The position numbers and the translations under genes were made by a program. 64,000 bases of DNA from Dyella acidisoli (GTDB taxonomy: Bacteria; Pseudomonadota; Gammaproteobacteria; Xanthomonadales; Rhodanobacteraceae): the NCBI RefSeq assembly GCF_030160295.1, contig NZ_BSOB01000020.1, positions 1 to 64,000 of the forward strand. Reading direction: 5' to 3'. Under the pieces are notes generated by a model. It was not told the origin of the DNA and did no database searches. It was given only the letters and a program-made list of their open reading frames with translations. Positions 34,962 through 43,095 of the stretch are shown piece after piece (within the stretch, counting starts at the first letter, position 1; each line of letters starts with the position of its first letter).

Positions 34962-36416
34962 TTACTTGATAAAGCTGTACTGCAGCGACCCCTGAATTCG
35001 CGTATCGGTGTTGTAACGATTGTCCTGCACTTCCAATCGGCCATGCAGCAGCTCCAGGCCAACCGTGAGCGCGGGCATGGGCGCCCAGATCAGATTCGCT
35101 GCGCCATAGTCGCTGTCGTGGAAGTCGCTGCTGCTCAGCCAAGGTGAACGCGGTACGCGCAGCACGCCATAGACGAGATTGCTGCGCCAATTGTCACTCC
35201 AATAGTGCGTGTAAGCGGCATACGCTCCGCGTTCGGTAAGCAGATGCATCTTGCCGTCCGGACTGACCACCGCGTCCAGACCGGCACCGCCGAGATCGTT
35301 GAGATAGCGCGCGACACCTTTGCCCCAGTTGAGCCCGAGCATCAACAGATCGCCGTAGGAGGCGAAGCGTGCCACTTTGAACGAGCCGGTCAGTTGAGCA
35401 CCGCCGCTTACCATGCGGCGGTTTTCGTCATTGCTGCTATAGCCAAGCTGACGCACTACACCACCCAGTTGCAGATGACCCCAGCTTTGCTCGGTGCGTG
35501 CGGCGACGATCACATCTGGCACGTGTTGCGTGCCGTGCACGTTCGTCGAAACGTCGATGGCGCGTATTTCAGAAGAAGGCTGTTCGGCGGCAAGCGTAAG
35601 GCTGCTGTTTTCCCCCAGGTGAAGGAACTGGTGGATGCCGGCACGCCGTGGCGCGATCACGCTGTTCGGCCCCGCGAAATCCAGCGTATCGGGAATGGCA
35701 TCGACATCGGTCAGGGACGACCAGCCGAAACCCGCATACGTGTTGCCCAGTTGGCCATAAGCCTGGCGAAGGCGGAACCCGTACTGACCGTTGCCGCCCC
35801 CGAAGAAATCGTTCTCGAAATAGAAGCGCAGCGTTTCGTCGAACAGGGTCGGTCGCCGAATATCGAGGCTGAAACGCGTTTGGCGCGCCTGTAGGTTGAA
35901 GTTGCCGCGATCACGGGTGGCCGGTACCGGAATGCTTGCGGTAGCGAACGCATCCGGCGAACCCATGCTGCGGGTGTCGTAGATCATGTCCAGCTTGGCG
36001 TAGCCGCCGATGCGGGCGATGGTCTCCGTGCCCGGAATCTGGATGAAGCCTTTCAGCGTTGGATCGGTAGGCGGCGCTTCGTTGTCGATGCGTGACGCGG
36101 AATCCTGGTCTTCCGAAACGCTTTGCTGGGGCGGTAGGGGCGAGTGCTCCGCGTGAGTCAGCTGTAACGCATCCACCTGGGAGCTGGGTACCTCGGTGAG
36201 AGGTGCTGGGGCAGTCGATGGCGTGCTGGTCGAAGCAGCCGTGACCTGTGTCCGCTCCGCTTTCAGCGCTTTCACTTCGGCCTGCAGGGCCTGCACCGTG
36301 GCCTTCAGCTCATCCACTTCTTGCTGCAGGTGTTGCGTCCTGTCCTGTTGCGCGAGCACGGGCGGCGACAGTAGGGCAAATATCAGTGCAGCACTCAGGC
36401 ACTTCATCCGTTCCAT
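34962..36416 (-). CDS. DcaP-family trimeric outer-membrane porin
   Basis: 484 residues. Signal peptide (cleavage after PPVLA), a periplasmic coiled coil (about 25-58, repeated Leu-Glu/Lys pattern LQQEVDELKATVQALQAEVKALKAE), a low-complexity linker, then a 16-strand barrel starting near residue 135 (IARIGGYAKLDMIYDTRS) and ending with terminal Tyr-Ser-Phe-Ile-Lys. The coiled coil plus barrel is the DcaP layout known from Acinetobacter, where it imports dicarboxylates or other negatively charged small molecules. Transcribed away from asnB; the 205-bp gap to the asn leader carries both promoters. Confidence 0.88.
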   Translation of the reverse strand: MERMKCLSAALIFALLSPPVLAQQDRTQHLQQEVDELKATVQALQAEVKALKAERTQVTAASTSTPSTAPAPLTEVPSSQVDALQLTHAEHSPLPPQQSVSEDQDSASRIDNEAPPTDPTLKGFIQIPGTETIARIGGYAKLDMIYDTRSMGSPDAFATASIPVPATRDRGNFNLQARQTRFSLDIRRPTLFDETLRFYFENDFFGGGNGQYGFRLRQAYGQLGNTYAGFGWSSLTDVDAIPDTLDFAGPNSVIAPRRAGIHQFLHLGENSSLTLAAEQPSSEIRAIDVSTNVHGTQHVPDVIVAARTEQSWGHLQLGGVVRQLGYSSNDENRRMVSGGAQLTGSFKVARFASYGDLLMLGLNWGKGVARYLNDLGGAGLDAVVSPDGKMHLLTERGAYAAYTHYWSDNWRSNLVYGVLRVPRSPWLSSSDFHDSDYGAANLIWAPMPALTVGLELLHGRLEVQDNRYNTDTRIQGSLQYSFIK

Positions 36417-36585
36417 AGTGGGTCCCTCGCATGGAAGCGCGACTTTGCACGGCGGAAAGCGGGTGCCGATCCCCTCGCAACCCCTTGATCGACGTGAAAT
36501 CTGAGCAAGGGGCCGGCGAAGGTGGCGTGAAGTCTGGATGAGGTGCGACCTGGTTCTCAGTCGTGCTGATCAGGCGCCGGGTCGC

Positions 36586-36614
36586 TTGCGTGCGGTTCTG
36601 GCTTGTGGTTTAGT
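36586..36614 (+). promoter_or_regulatory. Candidate promoter of the asnB leader (leaderless start)
   Basis: -35-like TTGCGT (36586-36591), 17-bp spacer, -10-like TTTAGT (36609-36614). Seven bases further downstream is 36621, the A of the leader-peptide ATG. The match to sigma70 is moderate (about 3-4 of 6 and 4 of 6), and no Shine-Dalgarno is present before the ATG, which is consistent with a leaderless leader-peptide mRNA. Confidence 0.4.
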
Positions 36615-36620
36615 CGGCCC

Positions 36621-36749
36621 ATGCACACCTACCTTGCCAGCCACCTGACTCAGCTCGCCGCGTTCGCGGATGGCGCTGCCGTGGCTGCAACGTCCCTGAA
36701 TAACAACGCCAATAACAATAACCGCAACAGCGGACGGGCCGGCGTGTAG
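36621..36749 (+). CDS. Asparagine-rich leader peptide of asnB attenuator
   Basis: A 42-codon frame, too short to stand out as an ordinary gene. Residues 27-36 read NNNANNNNRN: eight asparagine codons (AAT and AAC) in ten (36699-36728), just before the stop TAG at 36747. Downstream are a strong terminator (36775-36803) and then asparagine synthetase. Two alternative helices can be drawn: CGTCC (36691-36695) with GGACG (36732-36736), enclosing the Asn codons in its loop, and CGGGCC (36735-36740) with GGCCCG (36780-36785), which would destroy the terminator stem. A ribosome waiting for Asn-tRNA would free the second segment and allow read-through; one that reaches the stop would cover it and let the terminator form. 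Function is inferred from this architecture; codon content and structure are read directly. Confidence 0.85.
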   Translation: MHTYLASHLTQLAAFADGAAVAATSLNNNANNNNRNSGRAGV

Positions 36750-36774
36750 ACGAAAGAAACATCAACACACACGC

Positions 36775-36803
36775 AAAAGGGCCCGCCAAGTGCGGGCCCT
36801 TTT
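36775..36803 (+). terminator. Attenuator terminator before asnB
   Basis: Perfect 12-bp stem AAAAGGGCCCGC / GCGGGCCCTTTT with a 5-base loop (CAAGT), followed by GTTTTTC. It lies 47 bp before the asnB ATG and 26 bp after the leader stop codon, so it would end transcription before asnB unless the competing upstream helix forms. Confidence 0.92.
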
Positions 36804-36849
36804 GTTTTTCAGCGTTTCACTTAACCAGCGAGCTAAAGGAAAACCCATC

Positions 36850-38520
36850 ATGTGCGCCATCTTCGGAATGTTTGATCTTCAGCCGGGCGACGACCTGGCC
36901 GCGTTACGCCTGCTGGCGTTGGAACTGTCGCAGCGTCAGCGCCACCGCGGGCCGGATTGGAGCGGGGTGTTCGTGGACGCCGGGGTGATCCTGGTGCACG
37001 AGCGCTTGGCTATCGTCGACCCCGCCAGCGGCGCGCAGCCATTGCGCTCCCGCGACGGCCACCTGGCGCTGGCGGTGAATGGTGAGATCTACAACCATCG
37101 CGAGCTGCGTGCGCACAGCAGCTACGACTTCACTACCGGCTCGGACTGCGAAGTGATCAACGCGCTCTACCGTGAACATGGCGCGGATTTCCTCAACAAG
37201 CTCAATGGCATTTTTGCGTTCGCCCTGTGGGATGGCGATGCGAAGCGCTATCTCATCGCACGCGACCCCCTCGGCGTGTGTCCGCTGTACTGGGGCCACG
37301 ATGCGCAGGGCAGGCTGTGCGTGGCCTCGGAAATGAAGGCGCTGGTGGGCGTGTGCGCAGATGTCGCGCCGTTTCCCCCCGGACACGTCTACGACAGCAC
37401 CACTGGCGAGTTGCTGCGTTACTACCAGCGCCCGTGGCGCGATTACGAAGCCACCAGAGGCCATGGTCCGGGTGAACTGCGCAAGGCATTCGAGCAGGCC
37501 GTGCACCGCCAGTTGATGACGGACGTGCCGTATGGCGTGCTGTTGTCAGGCGGTTTGGATTCCTCACTGGTTGCAGCCTGCGCCGCGCGTTTCGCGCGCG
37601 AACGCGTGGAAGACGATGATCGCAGCGAAGCCTGGTGGCCGCGTCTGCATTCCTTCGCCATCGGCCTGGAAGGTTCGCCCGATCTGGCTGCGGCGAAAGT
37701 AGTGGCCGACGCACTGGGCACCGTGCATCACGGCTTCGTCTACAACTTCTGGGAAGGCCTGGATGCGCTGCCGGAAGTGATCCGCCATATCGAAACCTAC
37801 GACGTCACCACGATCCGCGCATCCACGCCGATGTATCTGCTCGCACGCCGCATTAAAGCGATGGGCGTGAAGATGGTGCTATCAGGCGAAGGCTCCGACG
37901 AAATCTTCGGCGGCTATCTGTATTTCCACAAAGCACCCTCAGCCGAAGCCTTCCACGAAGAAACGGTGCGCAAGCTCGATGCATTGCACAGCTACGATTG
38001 CCTGCGTGCGAACAAGTCGATGATGGCCTGGGGCGTGGAAGCGCGTGTGCCGTTCCTCGATCTTGAATTCATGGAAACGGCGATGAGCATGGATGCCGCG
38101 CACAAGATGGCCGGCAAGGGACGGATCGAAAAAGCCGTGCTGCGCGAAGCCTTCGCCGGTGCATTGCCGGAATCGATTCTGTGGCGGCAAAAGGAGCAAT
38201 TCAGCGATGGTGTGGGCTATGGCTGGATCGATGGCTTGAAGGCACATGCCGAGCAGGCCGTGAGCGATCGCGAATTCGCCGCCGCGGCATCGCGTTACCC
38301 CTTCAATACGCCCGCCACGAAAGAGGCGTACTTGTATCGCCGCATCTTCGAGAAGTTTTTCCCGGGCGAGGCGTGTGCGGCGACGGTGCCGGGCGGCAAA
38401 TCGATCGCATGTTCCTCGCCGGCGGCATTGGCGTGGGACCCGGCGTTTGCGGCGATGGCTGATCCGTCTGGACGTGCGGTGCGCGGGGTGCATGCGCACG
38501 CGCTTGAAACTACACCGTAA
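36850..38520 (+). CDS. asnB: Asparagine synthase (glutamine-hydrolysing)
   Basis: 556 residues; makes asparagine from aspartate, glutamine and ATP. ATG at 36850 (aaagga upstream) gives Cys2 as the class II glutaminase nucleophile after Met removal (MCAIFGMFD). Glutaminase domain (about 1-190): RHRGPDWSG, HERLAIVDP, VNGEIYNHRELR. Synthetase domain (about 210-520): PP-loop LLSGGLDSSLVA, SGEGSDEIFGGYLYF, VEARVPFLDLEFMETAMS. The upstream region carries an Asn-codon attenuator. An in-frame longer start at 36790 would lie inside the terminator hairpin and is rejected. Confidence 0.97.
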   Translation: MCAIFGMFDLQPGDDLAALRLLALELSQRQRHRGPDWSGVFVDAGVILVHERLAIVDPASGAQPLRSRDGHLALAVNGEIYNHRELRAHSSYDFTTGSDCEVINALYREHGADFLNKLNGIFAFALWDGDAKRYLIARDPLGVCPLYWGHDAQGRLCVASEMKALVGVCADVAPFPPGHVYDSTTGELLRYYQRPWRDYEATRGHGPGELRKAFEQAVHRQLMTDVPYGVLLSGGLDSSLVAACAARFARERVEDDDRSEAWWPRLHSFAIGLEGSPDLAAAKVVADALGTVHHGFVYNFWEGLDALPEVIRHIETYDVTTIRASTPMYLLARRIKAMGVKMVLSGEGSDEIFGGYLYFHKAPSAEAFHEETVRKLDALHSYDCLRANKSMMAWGVEARVPFLDLEFMETAMSMDAAHKMAGKGRIEKAVLREAFAGALPESILWRQKEQFSDGVGYGWIDGLKAHAEQAVSDREFAAAASRYPFNTPATKEAYLYRRIFEKFFPGEACAATVPGGKSIACSSPAALAWDPAFAAMADPSGRAVRGVHAHALETTP

Positions 38521-38536
38521 TCGCGCACCGCTTTTC

Positions 38537-38790
38537 CCTCTCCCTTTCGGGGAGAGGGCAGGGTGAGGGGGGCAATCTAGCCTCGAAGTTCTTCTTTAGC
38601 CAACCGTCATTCCGGCGAAGGCCGGAATCCAGTCTAAATATGCGTCCGAAGGACACAACATTTATATGTTGAGTGCTTCGCACGACGTATTTGAACTGGA
38701 TTCCGGCCTTCGCCGGAATGACGCTGAGGAGTGGGTGAAGTTTCTCGCCAGTCTGGCCCTTCACCCCAACCCTCTCCCCGGAGGAGCGAG
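38537..38790. repeat. Nested repeat: dRS3-like pair inside a GGGAGAGG pair
   Basis: Left arm cctctccctttcggggagagg (38538-38558), then a dRS3-type inverted pair at 38605-38723 with the variant core attccggcgaaggccggaat, then the right arm ccctctccccggaggagcgaggg (about 38769-38791). One family appears to have landed within the other. Confidence 0.75.
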
Positions 38791-38911
38791 GGAGTCCCAG
38801 CACCGTGGATGTTGTCTTCAGCCCTCAGCTAGGCGCCCCCGCACCCGGTTTGCTAGCATTACCGTTTATCTCGCGCCCTTCGGGCGCCATCCCTTCAGGG
38901 TTCAACCACAC

Positions 38912-40037
38912 ATGATCGAAACCAATCCGATCCTTGCGCAGATCGCGGACCTCAAGGCCCGTATCGAGTCGCTTAGGGGGTATCTTTGACTACGACGCCA
39001 AGCGTGAGCGTCTGGAAGAAGTAAGCCGCGAACTGGAAAGCCCCACCGTCTGGGACGATCCGCCCCGCGCACAGGAACTGGGCCGCGAACGCGCCCGCCT
39101 CGACACCATCGTCAGCGGCATCGACCGCATCACCTCTGGCCTCGCCGATGCGGGCGAGCTGCTGGAAATGGCGGCTGCCGACGGCGACGATGCCACCGTG
39201 CAATCGGTGCAGACCGACGTCGGCAAGCTCGACGCCGACGTAAGCAAGCTGGAATTCCAGCGCATGTTCTCCGGCAAGATGGATTCGGCCAATGCCTTCG
39301 TCGACATCCAGGCCGGCGCCGGCGGCACAGAGGCACAAGACTGGGCAGAAATGCTGCTGCGCATGTACCTGCGCTGGTGCGAAGCGCGCGGCTGGAAAAC
39401 CGAGCTGATGGAAGCCAGCGCAGGCGACGTGGCCGGTATCAAGTCCGCCACTTTCCGCGTGGAAGGCGATTACGCTTATGGCTGGCTGAAAACCGAAATC
39501 GGCGTGCACCGTCTGGTGCGCAAGAGCCCGTTCGATTCGGACAACCGCCGCCACACCAGCTTCACTTCGGTGTTCGTGTCGCCGGAAGTCGATGACGACA
39601 TCGACATCGAGATCAACCCGGCCGATTTGAAAACCGACGTGTATCGCTCGTCCGGCGCCGGCGGTCAGCACGTGAACAAGACCGAATCGGCGGTGCGTAT
39701 TACCCACGTGCCCAGCGGTGTGGTCGTGGCTTGCCAAACCGAACGCAGTCAGCACGCCAACCGCGACCGAGCGATGAAAATGCTGGCCGCCAAGCTGTAC
39801 GAACTGGAGATGCAAAAGCGCAATGCCGAAAAGGATGCGCTGGAAGCGACCAAGTCCGACATCGGTTGGGGCAGTCAGATCCGCAACTACGTGTTGGACC
39901 AAAGCCGCATCAAAGATCTGCGCACCGGCGTGGAACGCACGGACACCCAAAAGGTGCTGGATGGTGACCTCGACGATTTCATCGAGGCGAGCCTGAAAGC
40001 AGGACTGGATGCCGGCGCCAAGCGCGTCGATGCTTGA
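38912..40037 (+). CDS. prfB: Peptide chain release factor 2 (programmed +1 frameshift)
   Basis: Class I release factor for UGA/UAA codons; 374 residues after frameshifting. Translation starts at ATG 38912 and reaches an in-frame TGA at codon 26 (38987-38989), in the context aggggg-tat-ctt-tga-c: the internal Shine-Dalgarno AGGGGG, the slippery CTT and the weak stop context TGAC, identical in arrangement to E. coli. After +1 slippage the reading frame continues from GAC at 38988. Domain marks: SPF stop-codon recognition (RKSPFDS) and the GGQ catalytic loop ([20 protein letters not shown] split over about residues 246-265). The level of RF2 controls its own frameshift. Followed by a small secreted protein and lysS. 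Confidence 0.97.
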
Positions 40038-40059
40038 TCACCGATCGAGGAGTCATGGC

Positions 40060-40374
40060 ATGAACGGCAAAATGACCTACGCAGTTCTGTTTGCATGCGC
40101 CAGCGCCGTATTCTTCAGTTACGCCGCGAACGCTGCCGACCAGGGCGTTAAGCAGGATGCCAAGAACGCCGGACACGCTATCGGTAACGGTGCACGCGAC
40201 GTCGGCCATGCCACGGCGCATGTCGCCAAAACGATTGGCCATGGTGCAAAAGAAGCGGGCCAAGGCATCGGACACGGCGCGAAGGAAGCCGGGCAGGGCA
40301 TTGGCCATGGCGCGCAAAAGGGATGGCATGCGACCAAACACGCGGTCAAGCATGTGTTTGGCAAAGACGATTGA
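40060..40374 (+). CDS. Small secreted Gly/His/Ala-repeat protein
   Basis: 104 residues with a signal peptide (cleavage after AANA, about residue 25). The mature protein contains tandem repeats: the 11-residue unit GHGAKEAGQGI occurs twice in exact form, with related units on both sides (GHAIGNGARDV, GHATAHVAKTI, GHGAQKGWHAT), giving an amphipathic helix rich in His, Ala, Gly and Lys. ATG at 40060 has gaggag a few bases upstream. It lies between prfB and lysS. Function unknown; a metal-binding or stress role would be a guess. Confidence 0.8.
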   Translation: MNGKMTYAVLFACASAVFFSYAANAADQGVKQDAKNAGHAIGNGARDVGHATAHVAKTIGHGAKEAGQGIGHGAKEAGQGIGHGAQKGWHATKHAVKHVFGKDD

Positions 40375-40457
40375 GCCATCCTGGCGTTTGACTCTCAGCG
40401 ATACATAAAAGAAAGCGTTTGGCACTCGATGTGAGCGCCGGCAGCAATGGAATCTTC

Positions 40458-41978
40458 ATGACTGAAATAACCGACAACCTGCCCCTCGACGAGAACAAGC
40501 TGATCGCCGAGCGCCGCGAAAAGTTGAACGCGCTGCGCGAGCAGGGCATCGCCTTTCCAAACGACTTCAAGGTGGATGCATTTGCCGGCGATCTGCAGGC
40601 AGAGTTTGCTGACAAAGACCAGCACACGGCCGAAGCCATCGAAGCGCTGGCGCGTCGCGTCAAAGTTGCCGGCCGCATCGTGCTCAAGCGTGTGCAGGGC
40701 AAGGTCAGCTTCGTGCAGATGCAGGATTTCACCGGCCGCATCCAGCTCTTCATTCACCAAGGCACGGTGGGTGAGGAAACGTACGAAGCGTTCAAGGGTT
40801 GGGACGTGGGTGATATCGTCGGCGCCGAAGGCGTGCTGATGCGCACCAAGACCGGCGAGTTGTCGGTGAAGGTACAAACGCTGCGCCTGCTCACCAAGAG
40901 CCTGCGCCCGCTGCCGGACAAGTGGCACGGCCTTGCCGACGTAGAGCAGCGCTATCGACAGCGCTACGTCGATCTGATCGTCACCGAAGAAGCGCGCCGC
41001 ACCTTCATGCTGCGCTCGAAGATCATCGGCTACATGCGCAAGTGGCTGGAGGCCGAACCGTACCGCTTCATGGAAGTGGAAACGCCGATGATGCACATCA
41101 TCCCCGGCGGTGCCATTGCGCGTCCGTTTATCACGCACCACAATGCGTTGGATATCGATCTTTATCTGCGTGTGGCGCCGGAGCTGTATCTGAAGCGCCT
41201 GACTGTCGGAGGCTTCGACCGCGTCTACGAGATCAACCGTAACTTCCGCAACGAGGGCGTGTCCACGCGACACAACCCCGAGTTCACCATGCTGGAGCTG
41301 TACCAGGCCTACGCCACGTATCACGAGATCATGGACCTCACTGAGTCGATGATCCGCGACACGGCGAAGAACGTGCTGGGCACCACCAAGCTCGCTTGGG
41401 AAGATGCAGATATCGACGTCGGCCCTGCGTTCCGTCGCTGGCGCATGGAAGATGCCGTGCTGGAACTCAATCCCGAGATCAAGCGCGAAGAACTACGCAA
41501 CCGCGACGCCATGGCTGCGCACGCCAAGCGCTTGGGCCTGCAGGTGAAGTCGAACTATGGCTGGGGCAAGCTGCTGCTGGAAATCTTCGAGAAGACGGTG
41601 GAGCACACATTGGTGCAACCCACCTTCATCATCGATCACCCGGTGGAAGTCTCCCCGCTGGCGCGCGAGAACGACATCGACAAGGGCATCACCGATCGCT
41701 TCGAACTGTTCGTCAACGGCAAGGAATTCGCCAACGGCTTCTCCGAATTGAACGACCCGGAAGACCAGGCGGCGCGATTCCAGGCGCAGGTGGATGCGAA
41801 GGCATCCGGCGATGACGAAGCGATGCACTTCGATGCGGATTACATCCGTGCGCTGGAAGTGGGTTTGCCGCCGACCGGTGGGCTTGGCGTGGGTATTGAT
41901 CGACTTGTGATGATGTTTACCAACTCGGCGTCGATTCGTGACGTGTTGTTGTTCCCGTATATGCGCCCTGAGGCGTAA
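40458..41978 (+). CDS. lysS: Lysyl-tRNA synthetase (class II)
   Basis: 506 residues. OB-fold anticodon-binding domain (about 60-150), then the class II catalytic domain with motif 1 (around [30 protein letters not shown]), motif 2 ([20 protein letters not shown]) and motif 3 ([13 protein letters not shown]). ATG at 40458; an upstream in-frame start at 40419 has no support. prfB-lysS neighbourhood as in many proteobacteria. Confidence 0.97.
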   Translation: MTEITDNLPLDENKLIAERREKLNALREQGIAFPNDFKVDAFAGDLQAEFADKDQHTAEAIEALARRVKVAGRIVLKRVQGKVSFVQMQDFTGRIQLFIHQGTVGEETYEAFKGWDVGDIVGAEGVLMRTKTGELSVKVQTLRLLTKSLRPLPDKWHGLADVEQRYRQRYVDLIVTEEARRTFMLRSKIIGYMRKWLEAEPYRFMEVETPMMHIIPGGAIARPFITHHNALDIDLYLRVAPELYLKRLTVGGFDRVYEINRNFRNEGVSTRHNPEFTMLELYQAYATYHEIMDLTESMIRDTAKNVLGTTKLAWEDADIDVGPAFRRWRMEDAVLELNPEIKREELRNRDAMAAHAKRLGLQVKSNYGWGKLLLEIFEKTVEHTLVQPTFIIDHPVEVSPLARENDIDKGITDRFELFVNGKEFANGFSELNDPEDQAARFQAQVDAKASGDDEAMHFDADYIRALEVGLPPTGGLGVGIDRLVMMFTNSASIRDVLLFPYMRPEA

Positions 41979-41989
41979 TCCGCTTTACT

Positions 41990-42129
41990 CCCTCTCCCCG
42001 AAGGGGAGAGGGGCGAATCTCGCGAAGAGGCGTCACCATTCCTTGAGGTCGTCATTCCCGCGAAAGCGGGAATCCATCTTCGTTTTGTGCATTAGGGCAA
42101 AATGGATTCCCGCTTTCGCGGGAATGACG
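41990..42129. repeat. GGGAGAGG hairpin followed by dRS3-like pair
   Basis: ccctctccccgaaggggagagggg (41990-42013) directly downstream of lysS, then a dRS3-type inverted pair at 42050-42129. Confidence 0.82.
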
Positions 42130-42156
42130 GCAGCGTAAGGAAATCGTGGAGCTAGC

Positions 42157-42843
42157 TCAAAACTCCAACTCCTGCGCCGCACACAAATAATCAATCATCG
42201 GCGCCAGCCGCTTGTAACTGGCCACCATAAACGGCAACAACTCCGCCGAGCACGCCAGCGCCTCATCGAACTGCTCACCCGCAGCAAAGTCCTTGCGCTT
42301 GAGATCCTCGATCAACTCATGCTCTGGATCGAATCCACGCGGCGGGCGCGTCAGTGATTCGCCCCAAAACGTGAAGTGCTCCTGGAATGCCTTGCTATGC
42401 ACCGCGCGCTTCCACGCAGCCGGGTTGTCGGCAAGAAAAGCGCGCAGGCGCTTCAAGGCGTCCGGTTCCGGATGCCACATGCCGCCGCCGATAAAACAAT
42501 CGCCCGGCTGGATGTGCAGATAGAACGAAGGTGCTGGAATTTCATGTCGACGCTCATGGAAAAAGCGCGCGCTGGCCCAGGGCTTGTACGGTTCCTTGTC
42601 GTTCGAGAACCGTGTATCGCGATAAATGCGGAACAGCGAGCCGCCCATCTTGCGTGGGTCGGCGCGAAAATGCGCGCTGATCTTCGCCAGCGGCGCCTGC
42701 ATGTCGCTGATCAGTTCCAGGAACGGATCACGTACGTCGCGCTCGTATTCCGCTTTGTGCTTCTGAAACCATTCGCGGTTGTTGTTGCGGGCCAGGCTTT
42801 TTAGAAAACGGAATGTCGCGGGCGAAAAATAAGCACGTGGCAT
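42157..42843 (-). CDS. DUF2461 family protein
   Basis: 228 residues, matching the usual length of the TIGR02453/DUF2461 family. Characteristic segments: FLKSLARNNNREWFQKHKAEYE near the start, GGSLFRIYRDTRFSNDKEPYKPWASARF (about residues 66-93), FYLHIQPGDCFIGGGMWHPEP (about 107-127). Cytoplasmic; function not established. Stop is 27 bp from the dRS3-like repeat. Confidence 0.9.
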   Translation of the reverse strand: MPRAYFSPATFRFLKSLARNNNREWFQKHKAEYERDVRDPFLELISDMQAPLAKISAHFRADPRKMGGSLFRIYRDTRFSNDKEPYKPWASARFFHERRHEIPAPSFYLHIQPGDCFIGGGMWHPEPDALKRLRAFLADNPAAWKRAVHSKAFQEHFTFWGESLTRPPRGFDPEHELIEDLKRKDFAAGEQFDEALACSAELLPFMVASYKRLAPMIDYLCAAQELEF

Positions 42844-42860
42844 GACGGTTTAATTCTCGA

Positions 42861-42930
42861 GTAGGTTGGGGTGCGAACCCCAACAATGGTGACATAGATA
42901 ACGATGTTGGGTTTCTCACCCCAACCTGTG
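42861..42930. repeat. GTTGGGGT-type inverted pair
   Basis: Left unit gttggggtgcgaaccccaac and right unit gttgggtttctcaccccaac lie on either side of about 25 bp, the fullest example of this family in the window. Confidence 0.7.
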
Positions 42931-42997
42931 GAACTCTTACGTGAAGCAGAAATGGAGTGGGTGGGGTGAAGAAGCTTTGCCTCGATGTTTAATAGTT

Positions 42998-43076
42998 CGT
43001 CGCCCCGGCGAAGGCCGGGGCCTAGTGACTTATCGATCGCCAAAGTCGCTGGGCCCCGGCCTTCGCCGGGGCGACG
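42998..43076. repeat. Variant paired repeat (CGTCGCCCCGG type)
   Basis: Two inverted units with core cgccccggcgaaggccggggc, flanked by cgtc/gacg as in the dRS3-like family, with a spacer containing atcgccaaagtcgctgg. The spacer recurs at 60870-60890 near a similar repeat. Confidence 0.75.
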
Positions 43077-43095
43077 AATCGGTAGCAGGGGGCAT

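Noticed and set aside
38537-38790. CRISPR-like alternation of repeats and spacers
   Set aside because: The units are inverted hairpins of two different families, not direct repeats with unique spacers, and no cas genes are nearby.
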